A DNA stretch of 17,783 nucleotides from an uncultured Kiritimatiellota bacterium (GCA_934643865.1 CAKUCX010000071.1:1-17783), one strand, 5' to 3'. Counted from the first letter of the stretch, positions 1-7,785 are shown. Numbers and translations are program-made. Notes: a model not told the origin generated them from the letters alone.

Positions 1-793
1 GCGACCGCGCGAGGGCCGCGACGTCGCGCGCGACGTCGCGCGCCGCCCCGGCGCAGACGCGCAGAAGCGACGGCGGGCGCGTGCCGAAGATCTGCTGCTC
101 AGCGTACCCGTCGCAGTAGAAGCGCCGCGCGAGCGCGCGCAGCGTGTAGTTGTGCGAATGCTCCACGCGCGCCGCCGGCACGTAGCGCACGCGGAAGCCC
201 GGCCGCCGGAACGCCCATTCGGCGTCCTCGCTGTACTGGAGGTCTTCGTCGAAGGGATGCGCCAGAAGGTCCTCGCGCCGCGCGGCCGACGAGGCCAGCG
301 AGAAGAAATGCGGCCACCGCGCCGAGACGGAGCCGTCGCCGAAGGCCCGCTCGGCGTCGCGGCGGACGAGCGGCGCCGCGTCCGCGCGCGGCACCTGGTT
401 CGCAAACGTCGCGTCCGCCGAGCCGTCCGCGAGCGGCGCGACGAGGGCCGCGAGCCACTGCCCGTCGCACGGCACGGCGTCGGCGTTGTTGAAGACGACG
501 AACGCGCCGCGCGCCGCGCGCACGAGCGCGTTGAGCGTCCGCCCCGGGCGGTAGCCGCCCGCCGGGCGCGCGACGAGCCGCACTTCGGCGTGGCCGCGCA
601 GCACCTCGGGCGTCGCGTCCGTCGAGCCGTCGTCGCAGACGAGGACCTCGTGCGGCATCGGGCCGCCCTGGGCCGCGAGCGCGTCCAGCGTGCGCGCAAG
701 AAGCGGCGCGTCGTTGCACGCGCGCACGAGGACGGAGACGAGGGCGGGCGCGGGGCCCGCCCCGTCGGGGCCGCGGGAGGGGGGGACGCTCAC
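1..793 (-). CDS. Family 2 glycosyltransferase (3' end beyond the window)
   Basis: This is a nucleotide-sugar-dependent glycosyltransferase with the GT-A fold, probably acting on a surface glycan at the cytoplasmic face of the membrane. Reading the minus strand from a GTG at 793 gives 264 codons before the window edge. The N-terminal strand PALVSVLVRACND is followed by the nucleotide-binding VCDDGSTDAT (about residues 52-61), an FNNADAVP stretch in the metal-binding region, and YSEDAEWAFRRPGF near the acceptor site. After that comes VEHSHNYTLRALARRFYCDG, a pattern I associate with rhamnosyltransferase-like GT2 enzymes, although the donor sugar cannot be read from it. The GTG is chosen because AAGGGG (800-805) lies 6 bases upstream. 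It starts 11 bases after the preceding gene, so the two are probably co-transcribed. Family assignment is firm; substrate is unknown. Confidence 0.88.
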   Translation of the reverse strand, partial: MSVPPSRGPDGAGPAPALVSVLVRACNDAPLLARTLDALAAQGGPMPHEVLVCDDGSTDATPEVLRGHAEVRLVARPAGGYRPGRTLNALVRAARGAFVVFNNADAVPCDGQWLAALVAPLADGSADATFANQVPRADAAPLVRRDAERAFGDGSVSARWPHFFSLASSAARREDLLAHPFDEDLQYSEDAEWAFRRPGFRVRYVPAARVEHSHNYTLRALARRFYCDGYAEQQIFGTRPPSLLRVCAGAARDVARDVAALARS

Positions 794-804
794 GGCACGC
801 CCCT

Positions 805-2604
805 TCAGCCCTCGACCGCCGGCTCGCGGCGGCGGCTCACGAGGTCGCCGACGCGGCGGTTCGTGCCGTCCGGCTCGATGCGGAAGCTGTACCGCGCCTC
901 GATGGCGGCGTCCGGCATGCTGCTGTACGCCATGACGAGCGCGCCGTCGTCCTCGCGCCGGACGTCGACCTGCGCCTGCATGTGCTCGCCGCCGACGCCG
1001 ACGAGCGCGACGAACGGCCCGAAGCCCGCCTGGGTGAGCCCCATGAACATCACCATGCGCTGGGCCGGCGTGATCTGCCGGCCGTAGAGGTTGTCCAGCT
1101 GCGCGATGAAGCGCTTCACCTCCTGGGCCGTCGCCGCCGCCGCGCGTACCTTCGCGCGCGCGATGGCGGCGGGGTCCGCCCTGTCGTCGACGCCGCGGAC
1201 GCGCCCGAGGTTCCGGTAGTCGAAGACCTGCTCCGCGTCCCCGTTCCGGACGCGGATGACCGGGTTCTGGCGCACGAAGTCCGCCTGCAGGTGGGCCTCG
1301 AGGTCATGCGGCGTCTTCAGGCAGGCGTCCTCGACGTTGTAGAGCGAGCTGTCCGACACGAAGTCGCGCCGCACGTCCGGGGCGAACGTCGGGTCCTTCA
1401 GCGCGCCGCGCATCAAGGGCGTGAAGGCCATGCCGTTGTGGACGGACGCCACGGTGACGGTGAGGATGTAGTCGAGCGGCCGGTCGCGCACCTCCGGCGC
1501 CGCGCACCGGTCGCGCATCTCCAGCATCAGGTCCTGCAGGCGCGCGACGAAGGCGTCCGCGTACGCCCGCGCGCCGAGGACGCCGGCCGCGCCCGGCGGC
1601 GGGCGCTCGCCGAAGCAGGCCTCCCACACCGTCGCGCCCGTCAGGCGTCCCTCCGGCTGCCGCGCGCGCATCTCGGGCATCTTCTCGGAGACGAGCGCCA
1701 TGGCGAGGCCCGCGTACCAGCCGGCGTCGTCGCCGCCCTCCAGCAGCCCGGCGGCGACGTCCGCGCGGTCCGTCCGCTCCCTCTCCGGCGCGCCCGCGAG
1801 GGCGACCGCACTCTGCTCCCAGTGGCGGATGTCGGGCCGCGCCGTGACCAGGCGCTGGGAGTTGAGGCCGAACACCTGGAGCGTGACGACAAGGTACTTC
1901 GACGAGAAGGCGCGGACGTCGGCCGCGAGGTCCGCCGCCGACGGCAGCGGCAGCCCGGCGGCGCGCTTCGCGTCCAGGTCGCGGCGCACGAGGTCCTGGA
2001 GGAACGCCGTCTGGCGCGCGTTCAGCGCGACGCCCGGCTTGCCGTCCGCCGGATGCGCGATGTCCTGGACGGCGGACGCGATCGCGTCCGTGACGCGCAC
2101 GCCGTAGTCGACGACGCCGAACGACGTGTCGACCTTGTGCGAGGCGAAGGCGCGCGCATCGCCCGCGCGGAGCTGCTGCCAGGCGTCGAAGCCCGTCGTC
2201 TTCTGGATCGTGTTGAGCACCGTCGCGACGACCGTGCGGTCGAGGAGACGGGTCGTCGCGACCTGCTGCCCGGATGCGTCCATGCCGAGTTCGCGGCGGA
2301 CGGCGGCGAGCGCCTTGTCGAGCTTCGCCCGCGTCGCCGCGTCCGCGCCGGGCTGGGCGGCGAGCATCGCCGTCGCGATGCCCGAGAGCCGCGCGCGCAG
2401 GGCGTCGCAGCTCGCCCGCATCTCGGGCGTGGGCGCGCCGCCGCGCTCGCGCCAGTGCGTGTTGAACTTCACGACGCGGCCGTTGAGCATGCCGATGCTG
2501 CCCTTGCCGCCGGACGTCTTCTCCATCCGCCCCGAGCCGTATGCCAGCTTCGCGATCTGCGAAAGCGCGTCCTGCGCCCCCAGTCCCCTAATGTCGATGG
2601 CCAT
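805..2604 (-). CDS. Unrecognised 599-residue cytoplasmic protein
   Basis: I do not recognise this family. The ATG at 2604 has AGGAG (2614-2618) about 9 bases upstream, and a strong promoter lies about 100 bases further up, so the gene is very likely real. No signal peptide or membrane segment is visible. The N-terminus is glycine-rich, with the distinctive stretch LNGRVVKFNTHWRER at roughly residues 41-55. A long mainly helical, Ala/Arg/Asp-rich middle follows. The C-terminal third contains DFVRQNPVIRVRNGDAEQVF and, around residue 520, a hydrophobic stretch MGLTQAGFGPFVALVG. It then ends in what looks like a beta-rich domain (AQVDVRREDDGALVMAYSS, ARYSFRIEPDGT). No catalytic motif stands out. 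It is the first gene of a two-gene unit with the downstream glycosyltransferase, which may be incidental. Confidence 0.8.
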   Translation of the reverse strand: MAIDIRGLGAQDALSQIAKLAYGSGRMEKTSGGKGSIGMLNGRVVKFNTHWRERGGAPTPEMRASCDALRARLSGIATAMLAAQPGADAATRAKLDKALAAVRRELGMDASGQQVATTRLLDRTVVATVLNTIQKTTGFDAWQQLRAGDARAFASHKVDTSFGVVDYGVRVTDAIASAVQDIAHPADGKPGVALNARQTAFLQDLVRRDLDAKRAAGLPLPSAADLAADVRAFSSKYLVVTLQVFGLNSQRLVTARPDIRHWEQSAVALAGAPERERTDRADVAAGLLEGGDDAGWYAGLAMALVSEKMPEMRARQPEGRLTGATVWEACFGERPPPGAAGVLGARAYADAFVARLQDLMLEMRDRCAAPEVRDRPLDYILTVTVASVHNGMAFTPLMRGALKDPTFAPDVRRDFVSDSSLYNVEDACLKTPHDLEAHLQADFVRQNPVIRVRNGDAEQVFDYRNLGRVRGVDDRADPAAIARAKVRAAAATAQEVKRFIAQLDNLYGRQITPAQRMVMFMGLTQAGFGPFVALVGVGGEHMQAQVDVRREDDGALVMAYSSMPDAAIEARYSFRIEPDGTNRRVGDLVSRRREPAVEG

Positions 2605-2714
2605 GGTCTTCGTCTCCTCTGGTCGTTTGCGTTGATGCCTCTCCGCCGCGTCGGCTGCCGCGACGCCCCGTCTACGCGCATCGCGAAGCGTGGTTACAGT
2701 GAAACCGCGCCACG

Positions 2715-2743
2715 ATGGTACAGAAAACCGCGCGGGATGTCAA
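2715..2743 (-). promoter_or_regulatory. Sigma70-type promoter for the 599-residue protein
   Basis: On the minus strand there is a perfect -35 TTGACA (2738-2743), a 17-base spacer and -10 TACCAT (2715-2720). Transcription would start near 2708, giving a leader of about 100 bases before the ATG at 2604. Nothing recognisable was found in that leader. Confidence 0.7.
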
Positions 2744-2757
2744 CGCGCGCCGCGACC

Positions 2758-2786
2758 TTGACTTCCGCCCCCCCTTCTTCTATAAT
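2758..2786 (+). promoter_or_regulatory. Sigma70-type promoter for the V-ATPase genes
   Basis: The -35 box TTGACT (2758-2763), a 17-base spacer and a perfect -10 TATAAT (2781-2786) form a near-consensus promoter. Transcription would start near 2793, only about 17 bases before the ATG of the subunit E gene, so the leader holds little besides the ribosome binding site. It also rules out the in-frame TTG at 2786 as the start codon, because that codon lies upstream of the transcript. Confidence 0.8.
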
Positions 2787-2809
2787 TGACGGAACATCTT
2801 GGAGGTATC

Positions 2810-3394
2810 ATGGCCGAAGAACTGCAACAGCTCTTGGAGAAGATCCAGCACGACGGCGTCGAGAAGGCGAAAGCCGACGCCGACGCGATTCTCGCGAAGG
2901 CGAAGGCCGACGCCGCGGCCCTTCTGAAGGACGCGGAGGCGAAGGCCGAGGCGGCGCGCGCACAGGCCGAGACGGACGCGCAGGCGTTCGAGGCGCGCGC
3001 CCGGAAGACGATCGCACAGGCCGCGCGCGACACCGTGCTCGACGTGCAGGCGGGGCTCATGGGGCTTTTCGAGCGCCTGCTCGCGAAGGACGTCGCCGCC
3101 GCGCTCGCCGCGCCCGCCGAGACGGCCCGCCTCGCCCTCGACGTCGTGAAGGCCCTCGGCGCCGCGCAGGTCGACGTCGCGGTCGGCGCAAAGCTCGCCG
3201 CCGCGCTCAAGGCCCAGCTCGCCGCATGCGCAGCCACCACGGGCGTGCGGGTCGTCCTCGACGAGACGACGGGCGCGGGCTTCTCCCTCCGCCTCGACGG
3301 CGGGCGCGTGGAGCACGACTTCTCAGAGGCGGCGATCGCCGCCGCGCTCGCGAAGCGCCTCCGCCCCGACCTCGCGAAGCTCGTGCGCGGCTGA
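2810..3394 (+). CDS. atpE: V/A-type ATPase subunit E
   Basis: This is the peripheral-stalk subunit of a V/A-type ATPase/ATP synthase, linking the catalytic A3B3 head to the membrane part. The 194-residue product fits the usual length of about 190-210. Residues 1 to about 85 form a long charged, alanine-rich coiled coil (VEKAKADADAILAKAKADA and similar heptads), as expected for the stalk. A globular C-terminal domain with VRVVLDETTGAGFSLRLDGG follows, resembling the head-binding domain of subunit E. The ATG at 2810 is chosen because GGAGG (2801-2805) precedes it and the promoter's predicted start lies at about 2793. It is the first gene of the cluster, followed 20 bases later by the DUF2764 gene. 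E first, DUF2764 second and A third matches the chlamydial order. The symbol follows chlamydial usage and is not the F-type c subunit. Confidence 0.88.
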   Translation: MAEELQQLLEKIQHDGVEKAKADADAILAKAKADAAALLKDAEAKAEAARAQAETDAQAFEARARKTIAQAARDTVLDVQAGLMGLFERLLAKDVAAALAAPAETARLALDVVKALGAAQVDVAVGAKLAAALKAQLAACAATTGVRVVLDETTGAGFSLRLDGGRVEHDFSEAAIAAALAKRLRPDLAKLVRG

Positions 3395-3414
3395 CGCGCC
3401 GCGCGGGAGACAAG

Positions 3415-3915
3415 ATGGCAGCCGACTACCTGATCGCTTCGCTCCAGCCGCTCGACCTCGACGGCCCGGCGCCCTACACGGAGGCGCAGTTCGCGGAAAT
3501 GTGCCGCGAGCAGCTCGGGCCCGACCCCTTCAAGGCCCACGCGGCCCGGTGGGCGGATCTCGACGCCCAGCTGCGCAACGCCGTCGCCGCCGAACGCGCG
3601 CGCGCGCGCGGCGACGACCCCGCGAAGTGGCGCCGCCCCGTCCGGGGCTGCTCGCCCTACTGGGCGAACCGCGTCGCCGCCGCCTTCCAGGAGACGAACC
3701 CCGCCGCGCGCGAGCGCCTGCTCGACCGCATCTGGTGGGACGCGGCGGGCGAGCTCGTCCCCCCCGCCGCACCCCTCTCCGCCGCCGCCGCGTTCGCCTA
3801 CGCGATCCGCCTCGCGCTCGTCGTCCGCCGCCGCGCCGCTTCCGCCGAGGCGGGGAACGCCGTCTTCGACCGGCTCGCCGCCGCCGCGCGGACCGGCGGC
3901 CCGTCCCTTTCATAG
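3415..3915 (+). CDS. DUF2764 family protein of the V-ATPase operon
   Basis: This is a small protein of unknown biochemical role that accompanies bacterial V/A-type ATPase operons, for example between atpE and atpA in Chlamydia. The N-terminus YLIASLQPLDLDGPAPYTEA matches the usual DUF2764 opening (a YYLIASLP-like start followed by an acidic and proline-rich stretch). A helical region with WADLDAQLRNAVAAERARAR follows, again typical. At 166 residues it is clearly shorter than the roughly 260-280 residues I expect from Bacteroidetes members, so the C-terminal half may be reduced or absent. The stop is followed closely by the subunit A gene, so no frameshift needs to be assumed. GGGAG (3405-3409) lies 5 bases before the ATG. 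An assembly or stalk-associated role is only inferred from the neighbours. Confidence 0.75.
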   Translation: MAADYLIASLQPLDLDGPAPYTEAQFAEMCREQLGPDPFKAHAARWADLDAQLRNAVAAERARARGDDPAKWRRPVRGCSPYWANRVAAAFQETNPAARERLLDRIWWDAAGELVPPAAPLSAAAAFAYAIRLALVVRRRAASAEAGNAVFDRLAAAARTGGPSLS

Positions 3916-3934
3916 CCCCTTTTGAGGAATCCCA

Positions 3935-5725
3935 ATGAGTGCAACAGGAAAAATCGTCGGCGTCAACGGCAACATGATCACCGTTGCCTTCGAGGGCGCC
4001 GTCGCCCAGAACGAGGTCGGCTACGCCGTCCTCGGCGGCCAGAAGCTCATGGCCGAGATCGTCCGCGTGCGCGGCCGGCGCTGCGACATGCAGGTGTTCG
4101 ACGCGACGGCGGGGCTCGCCGTCGGCGGCGCGGTCGAGTTCAGCGGCAACCTGCTCGCCGCCGAGCTGGGGCCCGGCATGCTCTCGCAGGTCTACGACGG
4201 CCTCCAGAACCCGCTCGCCGGCCTCGCGGCCGAGGCGGGCAAGATCTCCCCCGACGCCGCCTACTTCCTCCAGCGCGGCCTCTACCTGCCCGGGCTCCCC
4301 CGCGACCGCACGTGGGCGTGGCACCCGACGGCGAAGCCCGGCGACCGCGTCGCGGCCGGCGACGTCCTCGGCTGGGTTCCGGAAGGCATCTTCGACGAGA
4401 AGACGATGCCCGGCCACAAGATCATGGTCCCCTTCGCACTGCGCGGCCAGTACACGGTCGAGACGCTCGCCCCCGCCGGCGACTACACCGTCACCGAGAC
4501 GATCGCGACGCTCAAGCCCGTCGCCAACGACCTGGCCCCCGCATCCGGCGCGTCCATCCCCGTCCAGATGATGCAGAAGTGGCCCGTCAAGGTGCCGATC
4601 AGGTGCTTTGCCGAGCGCCTCGCCCCCGAGGAGACCCTGGAGACGACGGTGCGCACGATCGACACGTTCTTCCCCGTGGCCGTGGGCGGCACCTACTGCA
4701 TCCCCGGGCCGTTCGGCGCGGGCAAGACCGTCCTCCAGCAGACGACGGCGCGCTACGCGAAGATCGACGTCGTCATCTCCGCCGCGTGCGGCGAGCGCGC
4801 GGGCGAGGTCGTGGAGACGCTCAAGGAGTTCCCCCGGCTCACCGACCCGCGCACGGGCAAGTCCCTCATGGAGCGCACGGTCATCATCTGCAACACGTCC
4901 TCGATGCCCGTCGCCTCGCGCGAGGCGTCCGTGTACACGGCCGTGACGCTCGCGGAATACTACCGCCAGATGGGGCTCAACGTCCTCGTCCTCGCCGACT
5001 CCACGTCGCGCTGGGCGCAGGCCATGCGCGAACTCTCCGGACGCCTGGAGGAGATTCCCGGCGAAGAGGCCTTCCCCGCCTACCTTGAATCGCGCATCGC
5101 CGCCTTCTACGAGCGCGCGGGGCGCGTGCGCCTCCGCAACGGCGTGGTCGGCTCCGTCACGATCGGCGGTACCGTCTCGCCCGCCGGCGGCAACTTCGAC
5201 GAGCCCGTCACGCAGGCGACCCTCAAGGTCGTCGGCGGCTTCCACGGCCTCTCCCGCGCGCGCTCGGACGCGCGCCGCTACCCGGCCATCGACCCGCTCG
5301 ACTCCTGGAGCCACTACGCCTCCGTCATCACGCCGGCCGCGCGCGTCGAGCGCGCCCGCGCCCTTCTGCGGCGCGGCAGCGAAGTCGCCCAGATGATGAA
5401 GGTCGTCGGCGAGGAGGGCACGTCCCTCGCGGACTTCACGTGCTACCTGAAGGCCGAGTTCCTCGACGCCGTCTACCTCCAGCAGAACGCCTACTCCGAC
5501 GCCGACGCCACGACCCCCGTCGAACGCCAGAAGGTCATGTTTGCGGTCGTCGAGAAGGCCCTCTTCACGGACTACGCCTTCACCGAGAAGGACGCGGCGC
5601 GCCGCTTCTTCATGGACCTCCAGCAGACCTTCATCGACTGGAACGACAAGAAGGCGGACGCGCCCGAATTCGAGACGGTCCGCGCCGCGCTCGAAGCGAA
5701 GATCGACGCCGCGCGGAAGAAGTAG
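3935..5725 (+). CDS. atpA: V/A-type ATPase catalytic subunit A
   Basis: This is the nucleotide-hydrolysing subunit of the V/A-type ATPase head, which couples ATP to H+ or Na+ movement in the membrane. At 596 residues it is full length. An N-terminal beta-barrel (GKIVGVNGNMITVAFEGAVA) is followed by the A-subunit-specific non-homologous insertion (about residues 110-190). The P-loop GPFGAGKT is at residues 258-265. The Walker B strand and sensor region LNVLVLADSTSRWAQAMRE has its Asp at 355. The RLEEIPGEEAFPAYLESRIA segment and a helical C-terminus ending in KIDAARKK complete it. GAGGA (3924-3928) lies 6 bases before the ATG. The numbering is V-type; this is not the F-type alpha subunit. Subunits B and D normally follow directly but are absent here: the gene ends 12 bases from the end of convergent thiE. 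Confidence 0.96.
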   Translation: MSATGKIVGVNGNMITVAFEGAVAQNEVGYAVLGGQKLMAEIVRVRGRRCDMQVFDATAGLAVGGAVEFSGNLLAAELGPGMLSQVYDGLQNPLAGLAAEAGKISPDAAYFLQRGLYLPGLPRDRTWAWHPTAKPGDRVAAGDVLGWVPEGIFDEKTMPGHKIMVPFALRGQYTVETLAPAGDYTVTETIATLKPVANDLAPASGASIPVQMMQKWPVKVPIRCFAERLAPEETLETTVRTIDTFFPVAVGGTYCIPGPFGAGKTVLQQTTARYAKIDVVISAACGERAGEVVETLKEFPRLTDPRTGKSLMERTVIICNTSSMPVASREASVYTAVTLAEYYRQMGLNVLVLADSTSRWAQAMRELSGRLEEIPGEEAFPAYLESRIAAFYERAGRVRLRNGVVGSVTIGGTVSPAGGNFDEPVTQATLKVVGGFHGLSRARSDARRYPAIDPLDSWSHYASVITPAARVERARALLRRGSEVAQMMKVVGEEGTSLADFTCYLKAEFLDAVYLQQNAYSDADATTPVERQKVMFAVVEKALFTDYAFTEKDAARRFFMDLQQTFIDWNDKKADAPEFETVRAALEAKIDAARKK

Positions 5726-5737
5726 CACCGCGCCGGC

Positions 5738-6382
5738 CTACCGCCCCGCAGGGGGCCGCGCGGCGCGCGGCGTCCCGGCCTCAAGCCGCTGGAGGCGGAC
5801 GATGGCGGCGGCAGGGTCGTCCGCGGCACACACGGCGCGCACGACGGCGTAGTTCCGCGCGCCCGCGCGCAGGAGTTCCGGCAGGCGTTCCGCATCGACG
5901 CCGCCGATGCAGACGGCGGGGAACGGGACGGCCCGGGCCATCTGGACGGCCGTCTCGACGCCGAGCGTCGGGTCGGGGATGTCCTTTGTCGGCGTCGCCC
6001 AGACGGGACCGACGCCGATGTAGTCCGGCGCCTGGGCGATCGCCGCGCGCGCCTGGCCGGGGCTGTGCGTGGAGAGCCCCACGAGGCCGAGGGACGGGAA
6101 GCGCGCGCGCACCTCCGCGACGGTCATGTCGTCCTGGCCGACGTGGACGCCGTCCGCCGCCACTTCGGCGGCGATGGACGGATCGTCGTTCACGATGAAG
6201 AGCGTCCCCGTTCCCCGCGTCACGGCGCGCACGGCATGGCCCGTCGCGACGACCTCCGCGCGCGGGCGGTGCTTCATGCGCAGCTGGACGATCTTCACCC
6301 CGGCCCTCACGGCCGCCTCCGCACAGGCAACGTACCCGACCTTCGGGTTCGTCATCACGAGGTAGAGTCCGAAGTCGGTCAC
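5738..6382 (-). CDS. thiE: Thiamine-phosphate synthase
   Basis: ThiE joins the pyrimidine HMP diphosphate to the thiazole phosphate (or carboxylate) to give thiamine phosphate, in the cytoplasm. The 214-residue TIM barrel is of normal length. It shows QLRMKH (pyrimidine side), IVNDD, DGVHVGQDDM, GLSTHS, YIGVGPVWATPTKD and CIGGVDAERLPELLRAGARN in the canonical order. In the last phosphate-binding loop it reads YAVVRAV where many ThiE proteins have VAVVSAI, a Ser-to-Arg difference. The start is the GTG at 6380-6382, which overlaps the thiC stop by four bases (GTGA). A GGAGGGG inside the thiC end serves as ribosome binding site, so translation is probably coupled to thiC and indirectly subject to the riboswitch. 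The last six or so residues are proline/arginine-rich and dispensable-looking. Confidence 0.95.
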   Translation of the reverse strand: MTDFGLYLVMTNPKVGYVACAEAAVRAGVKIVQLRMKHRPRAEVVATGHAVRAVTRGTGTLFIVNDDPSIAAEVAADGVHVGQDDMTVAEVRARFPSLGLVGLSTHSPGQARAAIAQAPDYIGVGPVWATPTKDIPDPTLGVETAVQMARAVPFPAVCIGGVDAERLPELLRAGARNYAVVRAVCAADDPAAAIVRLQRLEAGTPRAARPPAGR

Positions 6383-7683
6383 GACAGCCCCTCCGCGAGC
6401 TTCTTGATGCGGCGCGAGGTGCGGACGGCGCAGAACTGCTTGCCGCACATCGAGCAGTGGTCGTCGCCGTGCGCCTCGTCCGTGAACGCGCGCGTCTTGA
6501 GCCACCGCGCCTTCGCACGCACCGGGTCGAGGCAAAGCGCGAACTGGCGGTCCCAGTCGAAATCCGCCCGGGCGCGGGCCATCGCGTCGTCGCGGTCGCG
6601 CGCGCCGGGGAGGCCGCGCGCCACGTCGCCCGCGTGCGCGGCGATCTTGTAGGCGATGCAGCCCTGATGGACCTCCTCGCCGTCCGGAAGGCCGAGGTGT
6701 TCGGCCGGCGTCACGTAGCAGAGGAGCGAGGCGCCGTAGGTCGCCGCCGCCGTCGCGCCAATGGCGCTCACGATGTGGTCGTAGCCGGGCGCGATGTCGG
6801 TCGTCACGGGGCCGAGGACGTAGAACGGCGCCTTCCGGCAGACCTCCTGCTCGCGTTCCATGTTCATCTGGATCTGGTTGAACGGAACATGGCCGGGCCC
6901 CTCCACCATCACCTGCACACCGCGCGCGCGGCAGCGGTCGACGAGCTCGCCGAGGACGTCCAGCTCGCCGAACTGCGCGGCGTCGGAGGCATCCGCAAGA
7001 CAGCCGGGGCGCATGCCGTCGCCGAGCGAGACGGTGACATCGTGCGCGGCGAGGATGTCCAGCACCTCGTCCCAGTGCGTATAGAGCGGATTTTCGACCT
7101 GGTGCTCCATCATCCACTCGGCCATGATCGCGCCGCCGCGCGAGACGATGCCCATGACGCGCTTCATCGCGGGCGGGATGTGCCTGAGGAGAAGGCCTGC
7201 GTGAAGCGTCATGAAGTCGACGCCCTGCTCGGCCTGTGCGCGGATGACGTCGAGGAGGAAGGACGGATCCATCTGCGGGATGTCGCCTTCAAGGCGCGAG
7301 ATCGTCTCGTAGACGGGCACCGTGCCGAGCGGTTTCGGGCTCGCATCGAGCATGCCCTGGCGGATTGCCTTGAGATCATCCGAGCCGACGGAGAGATCCA
7401 TCACGAAGTCAGCGCCCGCGTCGAGCGCGATTCTGAGCTTTTCGAGTTCGTCCCCCTTCCCCGAGTGCGTCACGCTGCGGCCGAGGTTCGCGTTGATCTT
7501 CGTCGTGAACATCCGCCCCACGCCGACGGGGCGGCAGTTCGCGTGGTGGATGTTGAGCGGAATCACCGCCTCGCCCGCCGCGACGGCCGCGCGCACGGCC
7601 TCCGGGTCCACCCTCTCGTCCGCCGCGACAATCTTCATCGCCTCGGTCACAAGGCCCTTGCGGGCCGCCTCCAACTGCGTCAT
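6379..7683 (-). CDS. thiC: Phosphomethylpyrimidine synthase, short form
   Basis: ThiC is a radical SAM enzyme that rearranges aminoimidazole ribotide into HMP phosphate, the pyrimidine half of thiamine. The 434-residue protein is the short bacterial form, lacking the N-terminal extension of the E. coli-type enzyme of about 630 residues. The core motifs are all present: NANLGRS, GADFVMDLSVG, TVPVYETISR, VDFMTLHAG, SRGGAIMAEWM, VSLGDGMRPG, VMVEGPGHVPFNQI and FYVLGPVTTDIAPGYDHI. The C-terminal iron-sulfur motif CSMCGKQFC has cysteines at residues 410, 413 and 418. GGAGG (7690-7694) lies 6 bases before the ATG and falls inside the TPP riboswitch. No thiG, thiS or thiD is in the window, so the thiazole branch must be encoded elsewhere or be missing. 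Confidence 0.97.
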   Translation of the reverse strand: MTQLEAARKGLVTEAMKIVAADERVDPEAVRAAVAAGEAVIPLNIHHANCRPVGVGRMFTTKINANLGRSVTHSGKGDELEKLRIALDAGADFVMDLSVGSDDLKAIRQGMLDASPKPLGTVPVYETISRLEGDIPQMDPSFLLDVIRAQAEQGVDFMTLHAGLLLRHIPPAMKRVMGIVSRGGAIMAEWMMEHQVENPLYTHWDEVLDILAAHDVTVSLGDGMRPGCLADASDAAQFGELDVLGELVDRCRARGVQVMVEGPGHVPFNQIQMNMEREQEVCRKAPFYVLGPVTTDIAPGYDHIVSAIGATAAATYGASLLCYVTPAEHLGLPDGEEVHQGCIAYKIAAHAGDVARGLPGARDRDDAMARARADFDWDRQFALCLDPVRAKARWLKTRAFTDEAHGDDHCSMCGKQFCAVRTSRRIKKLAEGLS

Positions 7684-7684
7684 C

Positions 7685-7770
7685 GCATTCCTCCGCCGGC
7701 ATTGCCCGGATCAGGTTCATGGGTCTTTTCTCAGCGCGCGCGGACACCTGTCCGCCCGGCACCCCAGTGC
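7685..7770 (-). ncRNA. TPP riboswitch (THI element) upstream of thiC
   Basis: The minus strand carries the conserved thiamine pyrophosphate aptamer in order: CTGGGGTGCC, a variable P3 hairpin with arms GCGGACA and TGTCCGC, GCTGAGA, an ACCC core, GAACCTGATC, and AATGCCGGCGGAGG. It binds TPP and lowers expression of thiC-thiE. The thiC ribosome binding site GGAGG (7690-7694) is part of the 3' conserved strand. AATGC just after it can pair with GCACT at the 5' end (one mismatch), forming a P1-like helix. No U-tract terminator lies before the ATG, so control is most likely at translation initiation. Confidence 0.95.
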
Positions 7771-7776
7771 CTTATC

Positions 7777-7785
7777 AGTATATCA
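7777..7785 (-). promoter_or_regulatory. Extended -10 promoter for thiC-thiE
   Basis: On the minus strand TGATATACT gives an extended TGn motif followed by -10 TATACT (7777-7782). Seventeen bases upstream the -35 position reads only GCGCGC, which extended -10 promoters can tolerate. Transcription would start around 7770, exactly where the aptamer begins. The motif overlaps the truA stop codon (7783-7785). Confidence 0.55.

Noticed and set aside
19..42. Perfect tandem 12-mer CGACGTCGCGCG
   Set aside because: It lies within the glycosyltransferase frame and encodes a repeated Arg-Asp-Val-Ala stretch. GC-rich coding bias explains it.
982..3915. Very long open frames opposite or out of frame with real genes, such as 982-3915 plus, 6457-8577 plus and 13245-15803 plus
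   Set aside because: They are antisense or offset to genes with clear family motifs. Their products are rich in Arg, Ala and Pro, and stops are rare in all frames at this GC content.
5726..5770. Possible bidirectional terminator between atpA and thiE
   Set aside because: Only GC-rich inverted fragments are present, without U tracts on either strand.
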